Notes: generated by a model from the sequence alone, not told the origin. Positions 28,223 to 37,470 are shown, numbered from the stretch's first letter. The stretch is 64,000 bases of DNA from Halopseudomonas xinjiangensis (GCA_011050525.1 DRFO01000017.1:124001-188000); one strand, 5' to 3'. A program made the numbers and translations.

Positions 28223-28657
28223 ATGCTTTGGTTTCTTGTGTTGCACATCATGGCCCTGCTGTTTTGGGCAGCATCCCTGTTATACCTTCCCGCCCTTATC
28301 GCTGGTAGCGTCGCCCGAGATACTCACATCACGGAGCCCGCGGCGCAGTTCGATTCCATATCCCGCTTCGTTTTTACCCATGTTGCGACCCCGGCTGCGC
28401 TGGTTGCCATCATAGCGGGCACGCTGGTGTTTCTGGTGGACCACACGGTCGATGGGTGGCTGGTCGCCAAGCTGACCCTGGTTACCGCCCTGGTGTTGAG
28501 CCATACCCTGGCGGGAATGCTTATTCTCCGGGCGGAGGCCGCAAACGGGAAGCCCGTGCTGCGCTGGTGCTGGGTATTGGGAGCGGTGGTCAGCTTGCTG
28601 ATTGGCGGCATAATCTGGGTGGTGCTAGCCAAGCCGCCAATCGAGGATTTTCTGTGA
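28223..28657 (+). CDS. HemJ/CopD-like small membrane protein
   Basis: 144-residue protein with four predicted membrane helices and His residues in the first (LHIMALLFW) and third (TALVLSHTLAGM). The pattern recalls HemJ (UPF0093) and CopD, haem- or copper-handling families, and fits a cytochrome oxidase neighbourhood; HemJ oxidises protoporphyrinogen. I cannot decide between them. An AAAGGAG lies 12 bp before the ATG, slightly far. It is divergent-ended against the DUF2231 gene. Confidence 0.6.
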   Translation: MLWFLVLHIMALLFWAASLLYLPALIAGSVARDTHITEPAAQFDSISRFVFTHVATPAALVAIIAGTLVFLVDHTVDGWLVAKLTLVTALVLSHTLAGMLILRAEAANGKPVLRWCWVLGAVVSLLIGGIIWVVLAKPPIEDFL

Positions 28658-28689
28658 GGGCTCTGTCAGTTTTGGCCTCGAGAGGTGCT

Positions 28690-29166
28690 TCACTGGTCCT
28701 CGGCGGGAGCCAGCTTGTCCTGGGTAACCCCCACCGCATGATCGTAGACCAGCTGTCCGCCGAGGAAGCTGGTGACAGCGATCAATGCAGCGCTGAGCAG
28801 CGACAGATACAAACCCCACGGCAAGATGACGGCATCGGGCTGGCCCACGCGCATCAACCAGTTCAGCGTCGCCAGGGACAGCAGCATGACCGCCAGGATC
28901 GAGTGACACCATGCCGTAATAAGCCGGCGGATCTGGTTCACCAGGGCGAGATCAAGGAGACCCACGGTGCCGGCCACCCAGCCGCCCAGGGTACCGACCC
29001 CGGCGAGCCACAGACTGGCGCGCGCCCAGAAATAGTCGGAGGTCAACAAAAAAGCCAGGTCGCAGGGGACGACGGCGAGGAGGAGCGCCACCGGAAAATG
29101 GATCAGCATCGGGTGAACAGGATGCCCGTTAATCGCCATTTTGCTGAGAATCGGCTGCGAGATCAT
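28690..29166 (-). CDS. DUF2231 membrane protein
   Basis: 158-residue protein with four membrane helices. The N-terminal NGHPVHPMLIHFPVAL block with spaced His residues is the DUF2231 signature. Members are common beside terminal oxidases and cytochrome genes, and a haem-binding role has been suggested for the family but is not shown here. A GAGGATAA sequence precedes the ATG. It is transcribed opposite to the oxidase genes from the 78-bp gap with coxB. Confidence 0.85.
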   Translation of the reverse strand: MISQPILSKMAINGHPVHPMLIHFPVALLLAVVPCDLAFLLTSDYFWARASLWLAGVGTLGGWVAGTVGLLDLALVNQIRRLITAWCHSILAVMLLSLATLNWLMRVGQPDAVILPWGLYLSLLSAALIAVTSFLGGQLVYDHAVGVTQDKLAPAEDQ

Positions 29167-29244
29167 GGTTATCCTCGGACTGTCGAGAGTGAAAACGGCA
29201 TTACCCGCATCGGGGCGTCTGCAAAAAGGTTAGCAGGGCTGGCC

Positions 29245-29922
29245 ATGCTTGGCATCCCTTTGCTGTTAAGCGGCTGCGGCGGACCCTTTTCCACGCTCGA
29301 TCCTGGCGGCCCCGGTGCTGCTGGAATAGCCTGGCTATGGTGGGGCATGTTCGGCTATGCCAGCGTGGTATTGGTGGGGCTGGTCTGGCTGTGGTTGCAT
29401 GCGATGCGCCGCGACCCCGGGAATATCTCCGACAAGCAAGCCCAGACGTTGCAAAATCGCTGGATTTTCTGGGGGGGGCTGGTTCTGCCCAGTGTCAGCG
29501 TCTCGCTGATCCTGGCGTTCGGGCTCCCGGCCGGCTATCCGATGCTGCCTACGCCCCCTGAAGAAGGCGAAGCGGTGCGGATCAATGTGGAGGGGCATCA
29601 GTGGCGGTTTGAGACATCCTATCCCGGGACGGACATCGTGCTGGAAAATCACATGCTCATTCCCGCTGGTGTTCCGATAGACGTTTATCTCACCAGCGCC
29701 GATGTGATCCATTCCTTCTGGGTGCCCAGGCTATCCGGCAAGCAGGATATGGTCCCTGGCCATACCAACGTACTAAGAATCATGGCGGACGAGCCTGGAC
29801 GGTTTCGTGGGCATTGTGCCGAGTTTTGCGGATTGGATCATGCCCATATGAAGTTGGTTGTTGAGGCCCTTGAGCCGCAGGAATTCGATGCCTGGCTGGA
29901 GGAGTCTCGTACTGATGAGTGA
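29245..29922 (+). CDS. coxB: Cytochrome c oxidase subunit II
   Basis: CuA-bearing subunit of a haem-copper oxidase. After a hydrophobic leader with SGCGG (lipoprotein-like) come two membrane helices (about residues 30-52 and 75-95) and a cupredoxin domain with the CuA ligands in HSFWVP and GHCAEFCGLDHAHM. It has no C-terminal cytochrome c domain. Start choice is uncertain: ATG 29245 is the first in-frame ATG that avoids long overlap with the antisense DUF2231 gene, but a basic stretch (SAKRLAGLA) lies just before it and would improve the signal peptide if a non-ATG start is used. Overlaps the next gene by 8 bp. Confidence 0.9.
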   Translation: MLGIPLLLSGCGGPFSTLDPGGPGAAGIAWLWWGMFGYASVVLVGLVWLWLHAMRRDPGNISDKQAQTLQNRWIFWGGLVLPSVSVSLILAFGLPAGYPMLPTPPEEGEAVRINVEGHQWRFETSYPGTDIVLENHMLIPAGVPIDVYLTSADVIHSFWVPRLSGKQDMVPGHTNVLRIMADEPGRFRGHCAEFCGLDHAHMKLVVEALEPQEFDAWLEESRTDE

Positions 29923-32431
29923 GCTCAGAACGGCGGAAAATCGCGAGCGTTTGGAAAAATTTGACCGGGTCTGGGGCAACCTGCCGGGCTGGGGACAGCT
30001 GGCTGCGGTGAACCATACCTCTGTCGGTCTGCGTTTCGTCGCGACCGGGATTGTATTCTTTCTGATTGGCGGCGTGCTGGCGATGCTGATGCGCACCCAA
30101 CTGGCTTTGCCGGAACAGGACATTCTCAGCGCCAACGCCTACAACCAGATCTTCACCATGCATGGCACGGTGATGATGTTCCTGTTCGCCATCCCTATTC
30201 TGGAAGGCCTGGCGATGTATCTGATTCCCAAGATGATTGGTACGCGCGATCTGGTGTTCCCACGGATCAGCGCCCTGGGTTATTACTGCTACCTGTTTGG
30301 CGGCATCATCATTACCTCCAGTCTGATTTTGAATATCGCCCCGGCTTCCGGCTGGTTCATGTACACGCCTCTAAGCAGCTCCACTTTCTCGCCTGGAATG
30401 GGCTCCGATTTCTGGTTGCTGGGCATCACCTTCGTCGAAATTTCAGCCATGGCTGCGGGGGTGGAGCTGGTTGTGTCCATTCTGCGTACCCGGGCCAACG
30501 GCATGTCGCTGAGCAAGATGCCGATCTTCTGCTGGTACATCCTGGCGATGGCGCTGATGATTGTCTTCGGCTTTCCGCCCTTGATTCTCGGAAGCATTCT
30601 GCTGGAACTGGAGAGGGCGGCCGGCATGCCCTTCTTCGAGGTGGCGGGGGGAGGGGACCCGCTGCTCTGGCAACACCTGTTCTGGCTGTTCGGGCATCCC
30701 GAGGTGTACATCATATTCCTGCCGGGCGCTGGAATAGTTTCCACCCTCATACCGGTATTCGCCCAGCGTCCGCTGGTAGGCTACCGCTGGGTTGTGCTGG
30801 CCATCATCATCACCGGTTTCATCAGCTTCGGGTTGTGGGTGCACCATATGTTCACGGTGGGCATACCGCACCTGGCACTGGCGTTTTTCTCGGTCGCCAG
30901 CATGCTGGTGGCCATACCTACCGGTATTCAGATCTTCGCCTGGATAGCGACACTGTGGACTGGCCGGGTGATTTTTCACCTGCCCATGCTCTGGATCTTC
31001 GGTTTTCTGGTGATATTCGTGGCGGGCGGACTGACCGGCGTTATGCTGGCGCTGGTCCCGTTCGACTGGCAGGTGCATGATACCCACTTCGTCGTCGCCC
31101 ATATGCATTACGTGCTGGTCGGTGGCATGCTGTTTCCGTTGATTGCCGGATTCTACTACTGGCTACCCCACGTCTCGGGACGCATGCCCTCCGACAAGCT
31201 TGGCCGCTGGGGCTTCTGGCTGGCCTTTATTGGCTTCAACACGACCTTCCTGATCATGCATCTGACCGGGCTGTTCGGCATGCCACGGCGCGTCTACACC
31301 TATGAGGCGGGGCTTGGCTGGGATTGGCTGAACATGGTCTCGTCTATCGGCGGGTTTGTCATGGCCATCGGCATCGCGGTAATCATTCTTGATGTAGTGC
31401 TGCATTTCCGCTTTGGTCGCAAGGCCAAACAGAACCCATGGAATGCGGATAGTCTGGAATGGGCGGTGGAAATGCCCGTCAGCGCTTACAATTTCGCCAG
31501 TCTGCCTGACGTCCCGACGCGCCATCCTCTTTATGAAAATCCCGACCTCCCGCAGTCGATTGCTGACGGCAAGCACGGCCTTTCAGAAATAGGCCACGGC
31601 CGTCGAGATATTTACGGCTCCGATGCCGTAACGGGCAAGATTCAGGAAATTATTCACCTGCCGTCCAATTCCTGGCTGCCGCTCCAGGCGGGGCTCATGC
31701 TTTGTGTCGTATGCCTCAGCCTGCTGCTCAAGGTTTACTGGGTCGCCCTTGTTGGTTTGGCCGCTGCGGTGTTTGTTCTGTTGCGCTGGAGCTGGCACAA
31801 CGGTGCGCATCCCCGCGCGACGCCGGTCACCGCCGATGAGCCAACTGACCCGCCGCTACATTCGCGTACGTTCAGCGGGCCTGGCCTGTGGGGCATGGTT
31901 GTCTCGATGATGGCAAACGGCACCCTTTACGCGTCCCTCCTGTTCGGCTGGTTCTATCTCTGGACTGCTTCGCCCCAATGGCAGGCCCCGGCGGATGGCC
32001 CGCTGCCCCTCACACCCCTGATCGGCAGCGGGGTGCTTCTGAGCCTGGCTGTTCTGCTGTATGGCCGGGCGGTGGCACGCCTGCGCCAGGGCAGCATTCG
32101 GCACATGCAAAAAGTCTTCTGGCTGGTGGCAGCCATCGGGCTGGTGCATGTCGCATTGTTGCTGTGGGTACTGCTCAGTGCGCCGCTGAATCCGACCTTG
32201 CAGGCGCATGACGCAGTGCTGACAGTGATGCTGATATATCTGCTGATTCACGGTGGGCTGTCGACGATAGCCACGGCCATGCAGGCGATGCGGGTGAATA
32301 TAGGCTATGTGAGCCTGCAGTTACCTTACGAACCTGTGGTACTGATGCCTCTGTGGGTCTACACGCTGGGTATTTTCTGGCTGGGTTTCGCCGCTTTCGT
32401 TCTGTTGCCAATGGGCTGGGGATCACTATGA
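29915..32431 (+). CDS. Cytochrome c oxidase subunit I-III fusion
   Basis: 838-residue fusion of CoxA and CoxC. The subunit I part (about 1-540) has the haem-copper His pattern: FTMHGTVMM (haem a ligand), WLFGHPEVYI (CuB and Tyr crosslink region), the HHMFTVG pair and VAHMHYVLVGG near residue 400. A linker and two further helices lead into a subunit III-like part (about 655-838) with TFSGPGLWGMVVSMMANGTLY and three to five helices. The ATG at 29915 lies inside the end of coxB (8-bp overlap). Such fusions occur in other bacteria; here it implies an aa3- or caa3-like oxidase at fixed stoichiometry. Electron donor and haem type cannot be read from the sequence. Confidence 0.9.
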   Translation: MSELRTAENRERLEKFDRVWGNLPGWGQLAAVNHTSVGLRFVATGIVFFLIGGVLAMLMRTQLALPEQDILSANAYNQIFTMHGTVMMFLFAIPILEGLAMYLIPKMIGTRDLVFPRISALGYYCYLFGGIIITSSLILNIAPASGWFMYTPLSSSTFSPGMGSDFWLLGITFVEISAMAAGVELVVSILRTRANGMSLSKMPIFCWYILAMALMIVFGFPPLILGSILLELERAAGMPFFEVAGGGDPLLWQHLFWLFGHPEVYIIFLPGAGIVSTLIPVFAQRPLVGYRWVVLAIIITGFISFGLWVHHMFTVGIPHLALAFFSVASMLVAIPTGIQIFAWIATLWTGRVIFHLPMLWIFGFLVIFVAGGLTGVMLALVPFDWQVHDTHFVVAHMHYVLVGGMLFPLIAGFYYWLPHVSGRMPSDKLGRWGFWLAFIGFNTTFLIMHLTGLFGMPRRVYTYEAGLGWDWLNMVSSIGGFVMAIGIAVIILDVVLHFRFGRKAKQNPWNADSLEWAVEMPVSAYNFASLPDVPTRHPLYENPDLPQSIADGKHGLSEIGHGRRDIYGSDAVTGKIQEIIHLPSNSWLPLQAGLMLCVVCLSLLLKVYWVALVGLAAAVFVLLRWSWHNGAHPRATPVTADEPTDPPLHSRTFSGPGLWGMVVSMMANGTLYASLLFGWFYLWTASPQWQAPADGPLPLTPLIGSGVLLSLAVLLYGRAVARLRQGSIRHMQKVFWLVAAIGLVHVALLLWVLLSAPLNPTLQAHDAVLTVMLIYLLIHGGLSTIATAMQAMRVNIGYVSLQLPYEPVVLMPLWVYTLGIFWLGFAAFVLLPMGWGSL

Positions 32432-32778
32432 TGCTGCCCCGCTTCCATCCCATGCATCTGAGTTTCGGCTTGATCCTGTGGGCCGCCTGGTTTGTGGTGT
32501 TGTACGGCGGAACGGGGGTAGTATGCGGCGTCGCACCGCCACCCCTGGACAAGGGAGTGCTCACTTGGCTCAACGGCACTCTGCTGGTGGGGGGGGTCAT
32601 CGTGTCGCTCTACCTGGCTTACTGCGCATACGATTGCTGGAAGGCCGCGCCTGATTTTGAACAAGGGAAGCATCATCGACGTTTCATTGGACGAGTCGCT
32701 GCTGGAGTGTATTTGTTCGCCGCCATCTCGGCGATCGCGGTGACCTTGCCGGTAGTGATCTTTCCTCCATGTATCTAA
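32428..32778 (+). CDS. Small membrane protein of the oxidase operon
   Basis: 116-residue protein with three hydrophobic segments (about 11-28, 49-68 and 88-112). I do not recognise a named family. It overlaps the coxA-coxC stop by 4 bp (ATGA) and the next gene by 10 bp, so it belongs to the oxidase operon and is probably a minor subunit or assembly factor. The start chosen is the first of two adjacent ATGs. Confidence 0.75.
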   Translation: MMLPRFHPMHLSFGLILWAAWFVVLYGGTGVVCGVAPPPLDKGVLTWLNGTLLVGGVIVSLYLAYCAYDCWKAAPDFEQGKHHRRFIGRVAAGVYLFAAISAIAVTLPVVIFPPCI

Positions 32779-33602
32779 TCCGCAAAGGGTTGCTCTGGGG
32801 ACTGGGCATAGGCATGAGCCAGCCAGCGCTGGCGCACAGTCCCCTTACGAGCACCGGACAAAGCCAGATCGCCGCGCTCACAAGTGCCGCAGTGCTTGGT
32901 GGTTTCTGGCTGCTCTACTTGCTGGGATCGAGCCGCTTTGCGCCAAAGCGTCGACACGCTATCTGTTTCCACCTGACGACCCTGCTATGCGGGTTCGCTG
33001 TGCTGGGTCCGCTGGATGAGTGGGCCAAGACCAGCACCGCCGCGCATATGACCCAGCACATGCTGTTCATGGTGGTCATCGCTCCGCTGTGGGTGCTCAG
33101 CCGTCCGTTACCGCAACTGTCTGCGGGTGGAGGCCGAGGTGTGTCGTGGATATGGACTGTGCCTTTGCGTCTGGCACAGTTTCCGATGTACTCCGCCTAT
33201 CTCCACGGGTTTGTTATCTGGTTCTGGCACACACCAACCTTTTACATGCTGGCGGTCGAGCATCCCTGGTGGCACGTAGTCGAACACCTGTTCTTTCTGG
33301 TCACGGCTGGCGTGTTCTGGTGGGCGGTGCTGAAGAGCAGTCGGAACAACGCACCCTGGGCGATGCTCGCGCTGTTGCTGACGCTCATGCATACTGGCTT
33401 TCTCGGAGCCATTCTCACCTTTGCCCAGGCCCCACTGTATGGGGAAGCTCGCAGCCTGGGCGATCAGCAACTGGCGGGCATGATCATGTGGGTAGTCGGA
33501 GCCGTGCCATATATGGCCGCCGCGCTATGGGTGGCAAACCGCTGGTTCGGGCAGTTGCAGCAGCGTCCTTCAGACGCATCTTGCGATCAAGACTCTGGCT
33601 AA
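32769..33602 (+). CDS. ctaG: Cytochrome c oxidase assembly protein, CtaG (caa3) family
   Basis: 277-residue membrane protein of the caa3_CtaG family with a signal-like first segment (ALAH) and about seven helices. Visible family landmarks are HMTQHMLFMVVIAPLWVLSRP and the FWHTPTFYMLAVEHPWWHVVEHLFFLVTAGVFWW region, rich in His. These proteins help insert copper or assemble the CuB centre of haem-copper oxidases. It is last in the coxB operon. Confidence 0.88.
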   Translation: MYLIRKGLLWGLGIGMSQPALAHSPLTSTGQSQIAALTSAAVLGGFWLLYLLGSSRFAPKRRHAICFHLTTLLCGFAVLGPLDEWAKTSTAAHMTQHMLFMVVIAPLWVLSRPLPQLSAGGGRGVSWIWTVPLRLAQFPMYSAYLHGFVIWFWHTPTFYMLAVEHPWWHVVEHLFFLVTAGVFWWAVLKSSRNNAPWAMLALLLTLMHTGFLGAILTFAQAPLYGEARSLGDQQLAGMIMWVVGAVPYMAAALWVANRWFGQLQQRPSDASCDQDSG

Positions 33603-33737
33603 GCTGGCAATGCGATGGGAAAGAAATGGCAATGGCATCAAGGGGGCATCGTTAACAGGGGATTTGCTATCCAAATAGGTGACAGGCTTTCCAACCGCCG
33701 GCCAATGGGCATCGTGCCGTTGCGCTGAATAAAGCGA

Positions 33738-33773
33738 GGCTCTTTCCGCTGACCTTGGTCGGCGGAAAGAGCC
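33738..33773 (-). terminator. Terminator of the EF-hand gene
   Basis: Perfect 12-bp stem GGCTCTTTCCGC (33738-33749) / GCGGAAAGAGCC (33762-33773), located just after the stop of the minus-strand EF-hand gene. The T tract on the minus strand is short (CTTTATT). Confidence 0.55.
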
Positions 33774-33779
33774 TATGGC

Positions 33780-34118
33780 TCACACGTCGAGCCAACCGCC
33801 GTCGCCGGCATCATCCTGGAACGTTTTGAACTCATCTTCATTCCAGTCGCCGCTGCCGTCAGCATCGTAGCTGTTGTACAGACCCCGGTCGTACTCGTCG
33901 TTCGACAGGACCCCGTCGCTGTCTCCGTCCCAATCGGTGAACATGCCGTCGTTATCGTAGGCAGTCCCCCACTCGTTGTATTCCACAATGCCCGAGCTAT
34001 TGGTGTCCCAACCGCCGAAGTCCATGTCCGCTGCATACGTCGTAGCGGAGGCGCCAGCAAGCGCTGTCGCCAAAGCGATACCACCCAATACCTTTTGCCA
34101 TTTCATATTCGTGTTCAT
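33780..34118 (-). CDS. Secreted EF-hand calcium-binding protein
   Basis: 112-residue protein with a signal peptide (about 1-30, ending in TYAA) and three EF-hand loops in the mature part: DTNSSGIVEYNEW, DGDSDGVLSNDEY and DADGSGDWNEDEF. The mature protein is strongly acidic and Trp/Tyr-rich. It is probably exported to the periplasm or beyond, where it may bind calcium. It has good GAGGAGAA before the ATG. The partner and role are unknown. It is alone, with 260 bp of upstream sequence holding a GGCGCC palindrome (34299-34319) but no clear gene. Confidence 0.85.
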   Translation of the reverse strand: MNTNMKWQKVLGGIALATALAGASATTYAADMDFGGWDTNSSGIVEYNEWGTAYDNDGMFTDWDGDSDGVLSNDEYDRGLYNSYDADGSGDWNEDEFKTFQDDAGDGGWLDV

Positions 34119-34378
34119 GCTGCTTCTCCTCTGTAGCTTCTAAGAAGTCACCACCAGAGAATGGCGCTGACATAACGTTCGTATCGCTGAGAGCAGAAAG
34201 GTTCATGTTTTTTGACTTGCAGGCTTGCAGAAAATTGAAAAGCGATCGGGTCGTGGTCATTGACAATATTGACGCATTTTTCAACTGCGCACGTTCAAGG
34301 CGCCGAATCGAGGGGCGCCATGACATCCGAGCACGAGCCTTGAAAAGGATGGGAATTCTGACCAGGTGTAGGTAGGTC

Positions 34379-35440
34379 TTACTCTCCGCCGCGGGATTTG
34401 GCTTCCGCGATGGTGTCGTCTGCCGCTTCTCGTTCAGCCTGGTCTTCTTCCGGCTTTTCCTGTTCGAACCTTTTCTCTGGGGTGAAACACAGGGTTGCAT
34501 GGATGGGAAAGTGATCCGAACCGAATTTATCCAGTCGTTTGATACTGGCAAGAGTGAAGTGCCGGGTAATGAAAATATGGTCCAGCGGCCAGCGCAGCAA
34601 TCGGTACTCGGCGTGGAAAGTACTGAACATGCCCCGGCCGCGACGTGGGTCCAGCATGCCACTCACGCGGCTGAACAGTCTTGTCGTACGCGACCAGGCG
34701 ACATCGTTCAGATCGCCAATCAGCAAAGCCGGATTGTCGGAGGCGCTTATTTCCTTGCCCACCAGGAGTAGTTCTGCATCGCGCCAAAGCGATTCATCGC
34801 TTTCCTGCGGCGCTGGGGGTCTTGGATGCAGCGCATGCAGATCGATCTTGCTGCCGTCCTCAAGTATCAGTTTGGCGTGAATGGAGGGAATATCATCTTG
34901 TATCAAGCGTTTTATCTGAATGTCCTCCAGCGCCAGGCGAGAATACAGGTGCATGCCGTACAGATTGTCCTGAGGGATTTTCACGCTATACGGCCAGTCT
35001 TCGGCGAGTGCATCATCCAGCTTGTCGCCCCACCATTGGTCAGATTCCAGCGTCAGCACGACGTCTGGTTGCAGGCGAAGAATCTGCTCGACCAGGCCGC
35101 GAGCGTTTCTGTTAGGGGTAAGAACATTGGAGATCAACAGGGACACACAGGGATCTGTGTTGTTCAGGTCGGCGCGTTTAACCTGAACTCGCCAAAGAGG
35201 TGTCCAGGGAAGAATCCGGTAGGCCTGGAGGGCGAGCACCAGCAGGCTGACAAATACAGTTGGCTGAACCCACGGAGATTCGATCAGGGGAGTAAGCGCA
35301 GCTATAGCAAGAGCCAGCGCCGCCAGTTGCAGTCTCGGAAACTCGCAAACCCTGATCCACCAATTGTGCAGGCGAACCTTGGCCAGTACGGTAACGGCCA
35401 GAAGAAAAACGGATCCTGCGAACAAACTCAAGCTTAGCAA
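34379..35440 (-). CDS. Endonuclease/exonuclease/phosphatase family protein, membrane-anchored
   Basis: 353-residue protein. Three hydrophobic segments in the first 90 residues are followed by a domain of the EEP fold with LLISNVLTPNRN, VLTLESDQWW, LHALHPRPPAP, LLIGDLNDVAW and GSDHFPIHATL, the metal and catalytic residues of the family (Glu, Asp, Asn, His). The start is TTG at 35440 with AGGAG six bases upstream. The C-terminal 40 residues are charged and probably disordered. Substrate (nucleic acid, phosphoinositide-like or lipid) is unknown; a similar EEP protein, ybhP, lies at 55.5-56.2 kb. Confidence 0.84.
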   Translation of the reverse strand: MLSLSLFAGSVFLLAVTVLAKVRLHNWWIRVCEFPRLQLAALALAIAALTPLIESPWVQPTVFVSLLVLALQAYRILPWTPLWRVQVKRADLNNTDPCVSLLISNVLTPNRNARGLVEQILRLQPDVVLTLESDQWWGDKLDDALAEDWPYSVKIPQDNLYGMHLYSRLALEDIQIKRLIQDDIPSIHAKLILEDGSKIDLHALHPRPPAPQESDESLWRDAELLLVGKEISASDNPALLIGDLNDVAWSRTTRLFSRVSGMLDPRRGRGMFSTFHAEYRLLRWPLDHIFITRHFTLASIKRLDKFGSDHFPIHATLCFTPEKRFEQEKPEEDQAEREAADDTIAEAKSRGGE

Positions 35441-35539
35441 CAGATACTCCTGGAGATGACTTGGCCAGCAGCCTCGCGACCGAGTGATTGGTCGGTAACC
35501 ATCGAGGTGCGTTCACTTATCCGGGTACGCCGCATCTGA

Positions 35540-35686
35540 TCAAACCGGCTGTTGATCTTCTCCGTTGTTGTCCGTCTTGTCCAGAGAGTCTTTCCGGGCC
35601 TGCTTCTCCAGCCGCTTCTCTTCCTGTTGTTTACTTTTTTTCAGTTCCCGCTGTTTCTTGTCGTATTGGTAGTTCGGCTTGGCCAT
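35540..35686 (-). CDS. Lysine-rich 48-residue protein
   Basis: Short protein starting MAKPNYQYDKKQRELKKSK, highly charged (Lys/Glu) with a helical N-terminal part and acidic tail. Proteins with the MAKPNYxxxKxxxE start are widespread among Pseudomonas as uncharacterised small proteins. The ATG at 35686 is preceded by GGAG. It lies in the gap between the EEP gene and opgG; the frame continues upstream but that part is antisense to opgG and is ignored. Function unknown. Confidence 0.7.
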   Translation of the reverse strand: MAKPNYQYDKKQRELKKSKQQEEKRLEKQARKDSLDKTDNNGEDQQPV

Positions 35687-35763
35687 GGGGTGCTCCGTGT
35701 CAGGACATCTGCAATTGATGACCTTCAGTGTTGCACAGCTGACTGGCAGGTCAATCACCAGGG

Positions 35764-35790
35764 GAACTTTAGATAAGCAATTCGACCTAA
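35764..35790 (+). promoter_or_regulatory. Candidate AlgU/sigma-E-type promoter of opgG
   Basis: GAACTT (35764-35769), 16-bp spacer, CCTAA (35786-35790). The -35 is perfect for the extracytoplasmic-stress sigma factor and the -10 differs from TCTGA/TCTAA by one or two bases. It would give a leader of about 110 nt before opgG. Confidence 0.4.
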
Positions 35791-35906
35791 TGCCCAGCAT
35801 TATCGTGTCGTGCGTGGTTCCCATTCTGGCGTTGGCCGGTGGGCGAAGCACACAGCCTGAGACGGGCTTATTTTCAAAGTACTGAATACTCGCAAGGAAT
35901 TGCCGA

Positions 35907-37457
35907 ATGGGCTCTAGGATAGCGTCTGTAGTTGTACCGCTGATTTTCACCCTGCCGCTCATGGCAGGCGCCGCAGAGTTCGATTTCGAGGCCGTGATCA
36001 CCAAGGCAAGGGAGCGTGCCGAGGCGCCGTATAAAGCCCCCCCGCAGGTTCCCAAGGCGCTTCGCGATCTGGCTTATCAGGATTATCAAGGCATCCGCTT
36101 CAAGCCTGAAAGTAGCCTCTGGCAGGACGAGGAGTCGTTGTTCAATGTGATGATGGTGCCCCCGGGTTTGTTCTATCAGCACCCGGTACGCATGAACGTG
36201 ATCAACGAGAATGGCGCCCAGCCAGTAGTTTTCGAGAAATCTCAGTTCACCTACCCGAACGGGGAGGTGGAGCGGTTGGTTCCTGCTGATCTGGGTTATG
36301 CCGGCTTCAAGCTGACCTTCCCCTTCGACGGTCCGGACGTGTTAAACCAGTTCCTGGTTTTTGCCGGAGCGAGTTATTTTCGAGCAGTTGGCAAGGATAA
36401 CAACTTTGGTATTTCCGGGCGCGGAGTAGCCGTTAATACGGGCTTGCCGAGCGGAGAGGAATTTCCCTCTTTTGTTGAATTCTGGCTCCAGCGCCCAGCA
36501 GCCGAAGACACGTCCATGACCTTCTATGGTCTGCTGGATGGTCCCAGTCTGGCTGGCGCGTATCGCTTTACCGTCACCCCGGGAGAGGAAACCACGCTGA
36601 AAGTCGAATCAGCGCTGTTTCCCCGTCAGGCGGTCGAGTTGCTGGGTCTGGCCCCCCTGACCAGCATGTTCTATTACGGCGAAAACACTCTTGCACCCCA
36701 TGGTGAATGGCGTCCGGAGGTGCATGATTCTGACGGCCTGCTGATACACAACGGGGTCTCGGGGGAGTGGCTTTGGCGACCATTGCGTGCTCCGGAAGCG
36801 CTGAGTATCGACTATTTTTCCACCGAGAATGTTCGGGGGTTCGGTCTTATTCAGCGTGATGCTGACTTCGACACTTACATGGATCTCGAGGCTCGTTACG
36901 ATTCCCGCCCCAGCGCCTGGATTGAGCCCGAGGGTGATTGGGGCACAGGTCAGGTGGTTCTGGTGCAACTGCCGACTCCCGATGAAACCAACGACAACAT
37001 CGTTGCGTTCTGGCGGCCTGACGGCAAGGTCAGCCCGGAGCAATCGCTGCATTTTACCTATACTGCCAAATTTGGCGGCGCGGATGTAGCCGACGAAACC
37101 CTTGGACGTGTGGTCGATACTTATCTAGGGGACGGAATGCGAATAGGTGGCGGGGCGGAACAGGGAGCCGTGCGCGTCATTGTCGATTTTACCGGTGGTC
37201 CGCTGGATGAGTTGACCGCCGACGCTCCAGTGGTCAGTTCCGTCAGTGGCCTGGAAGGAACCGAAGTGCTGGAGAATTCCGTCCAGTATGTCGAACCGCT
37301 CAAACGGTGGAGGGTTTCCATACTCGCCCGTCCGGCGGAAAACAGATCTCTGGCGTTGCGTGCCTATCTTGGCCAGCACGACGAGACGCTGAGCGAAACA
37401 TGGAACTATGAGCTCCCGCCGCGCAGTGGCGTATTGGGTGTGCTTCGCGAGCCGTGA
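35907..37457 (+). CDS. opgG: Osmoregulated periplasmic glucan biosynthesis protein G
   Basis: Periplasmic protein for synthesis of branched beta-1,2/1,6 glucans (OPG). A signal peptide (residues 1-22, ending in AGA) precedes the N-terminal beta-sandwich (PPQVPKALRDLAYQDYQGIRFKPE) and the immunoglobulin-like C-terminal domain. The 516 residues are the usual length. The family Asp/Glu blocks such as HDSDGLLIHNG and ENVRGFGLIQRDADFD are present. It is followed by an 83-residue frame and opgH on the same strand. Confidence 0.94.
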   Translation: MGSRIASVVVPLIFTLPLMAGAAEFDFEAVITKARERAEAPYKAPPQVPKALRDLAYQDYQGIRFKPESSLWQDEESLFNVMMVPPGLFYQHPVRMNVINENGAQPVVFEKSQFTYPNGEVERLVPADLGYAGFKLTFPFDGPDVLNQFLVFAGASYFRAVGKDNNFGISGRGVAVNTGLPSGEEFPSFVEFWLQRPAAEDTSMTFYGLLDGPSLAGAYRFTVTPGEETTLKVESALFPRQAVELLGLAPLTSMFYYGENTLAPHGEWRPEVHDSDGLLIHNGVSGEWLWRPLRAPEALSIDYFSTENVRGFGLIQRDADFDTYMDLEARYDSRPSAWIEPEGDWGTGQVVLVQLPTPDETNDNIVAFWRPDGKVSPEQSLHFTYTAKFGGADVADETLGRVVDTYLGDGMRIGGGAEQGAVRVIVDFTGGPLDELTADAPVVSSVSGLEGTEVLENSVQYVEPLKRWRVSILARPAENRSLALRAYLGQHDETLSETWNYELPPRSGVLGVLREP

Positions 37458-37470
37458 ACAGGACATCAGC

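Noticed and set aside
28456..29244. Long in-frame extension before coxB
   Set aside because: It is antisense to the DUF2231 gene and has no resemblance to the CoxB start; the coxB start is placed at 29245.
34299..34319. GGCGCC inverted pair as a terminator of the EEP gene
   Set aside because: It lies downstream of the EEP stop on its strand but lacks a T tract; a simple GC palindrome is not enough.
34205..34375. 56-codon plus-strand frame starting MFFDLQACRK
   Set aside because: Has a plausible ribosome site but no recognisable sequence and lies in a gap upstream of the EF-hand gene; support too weak.
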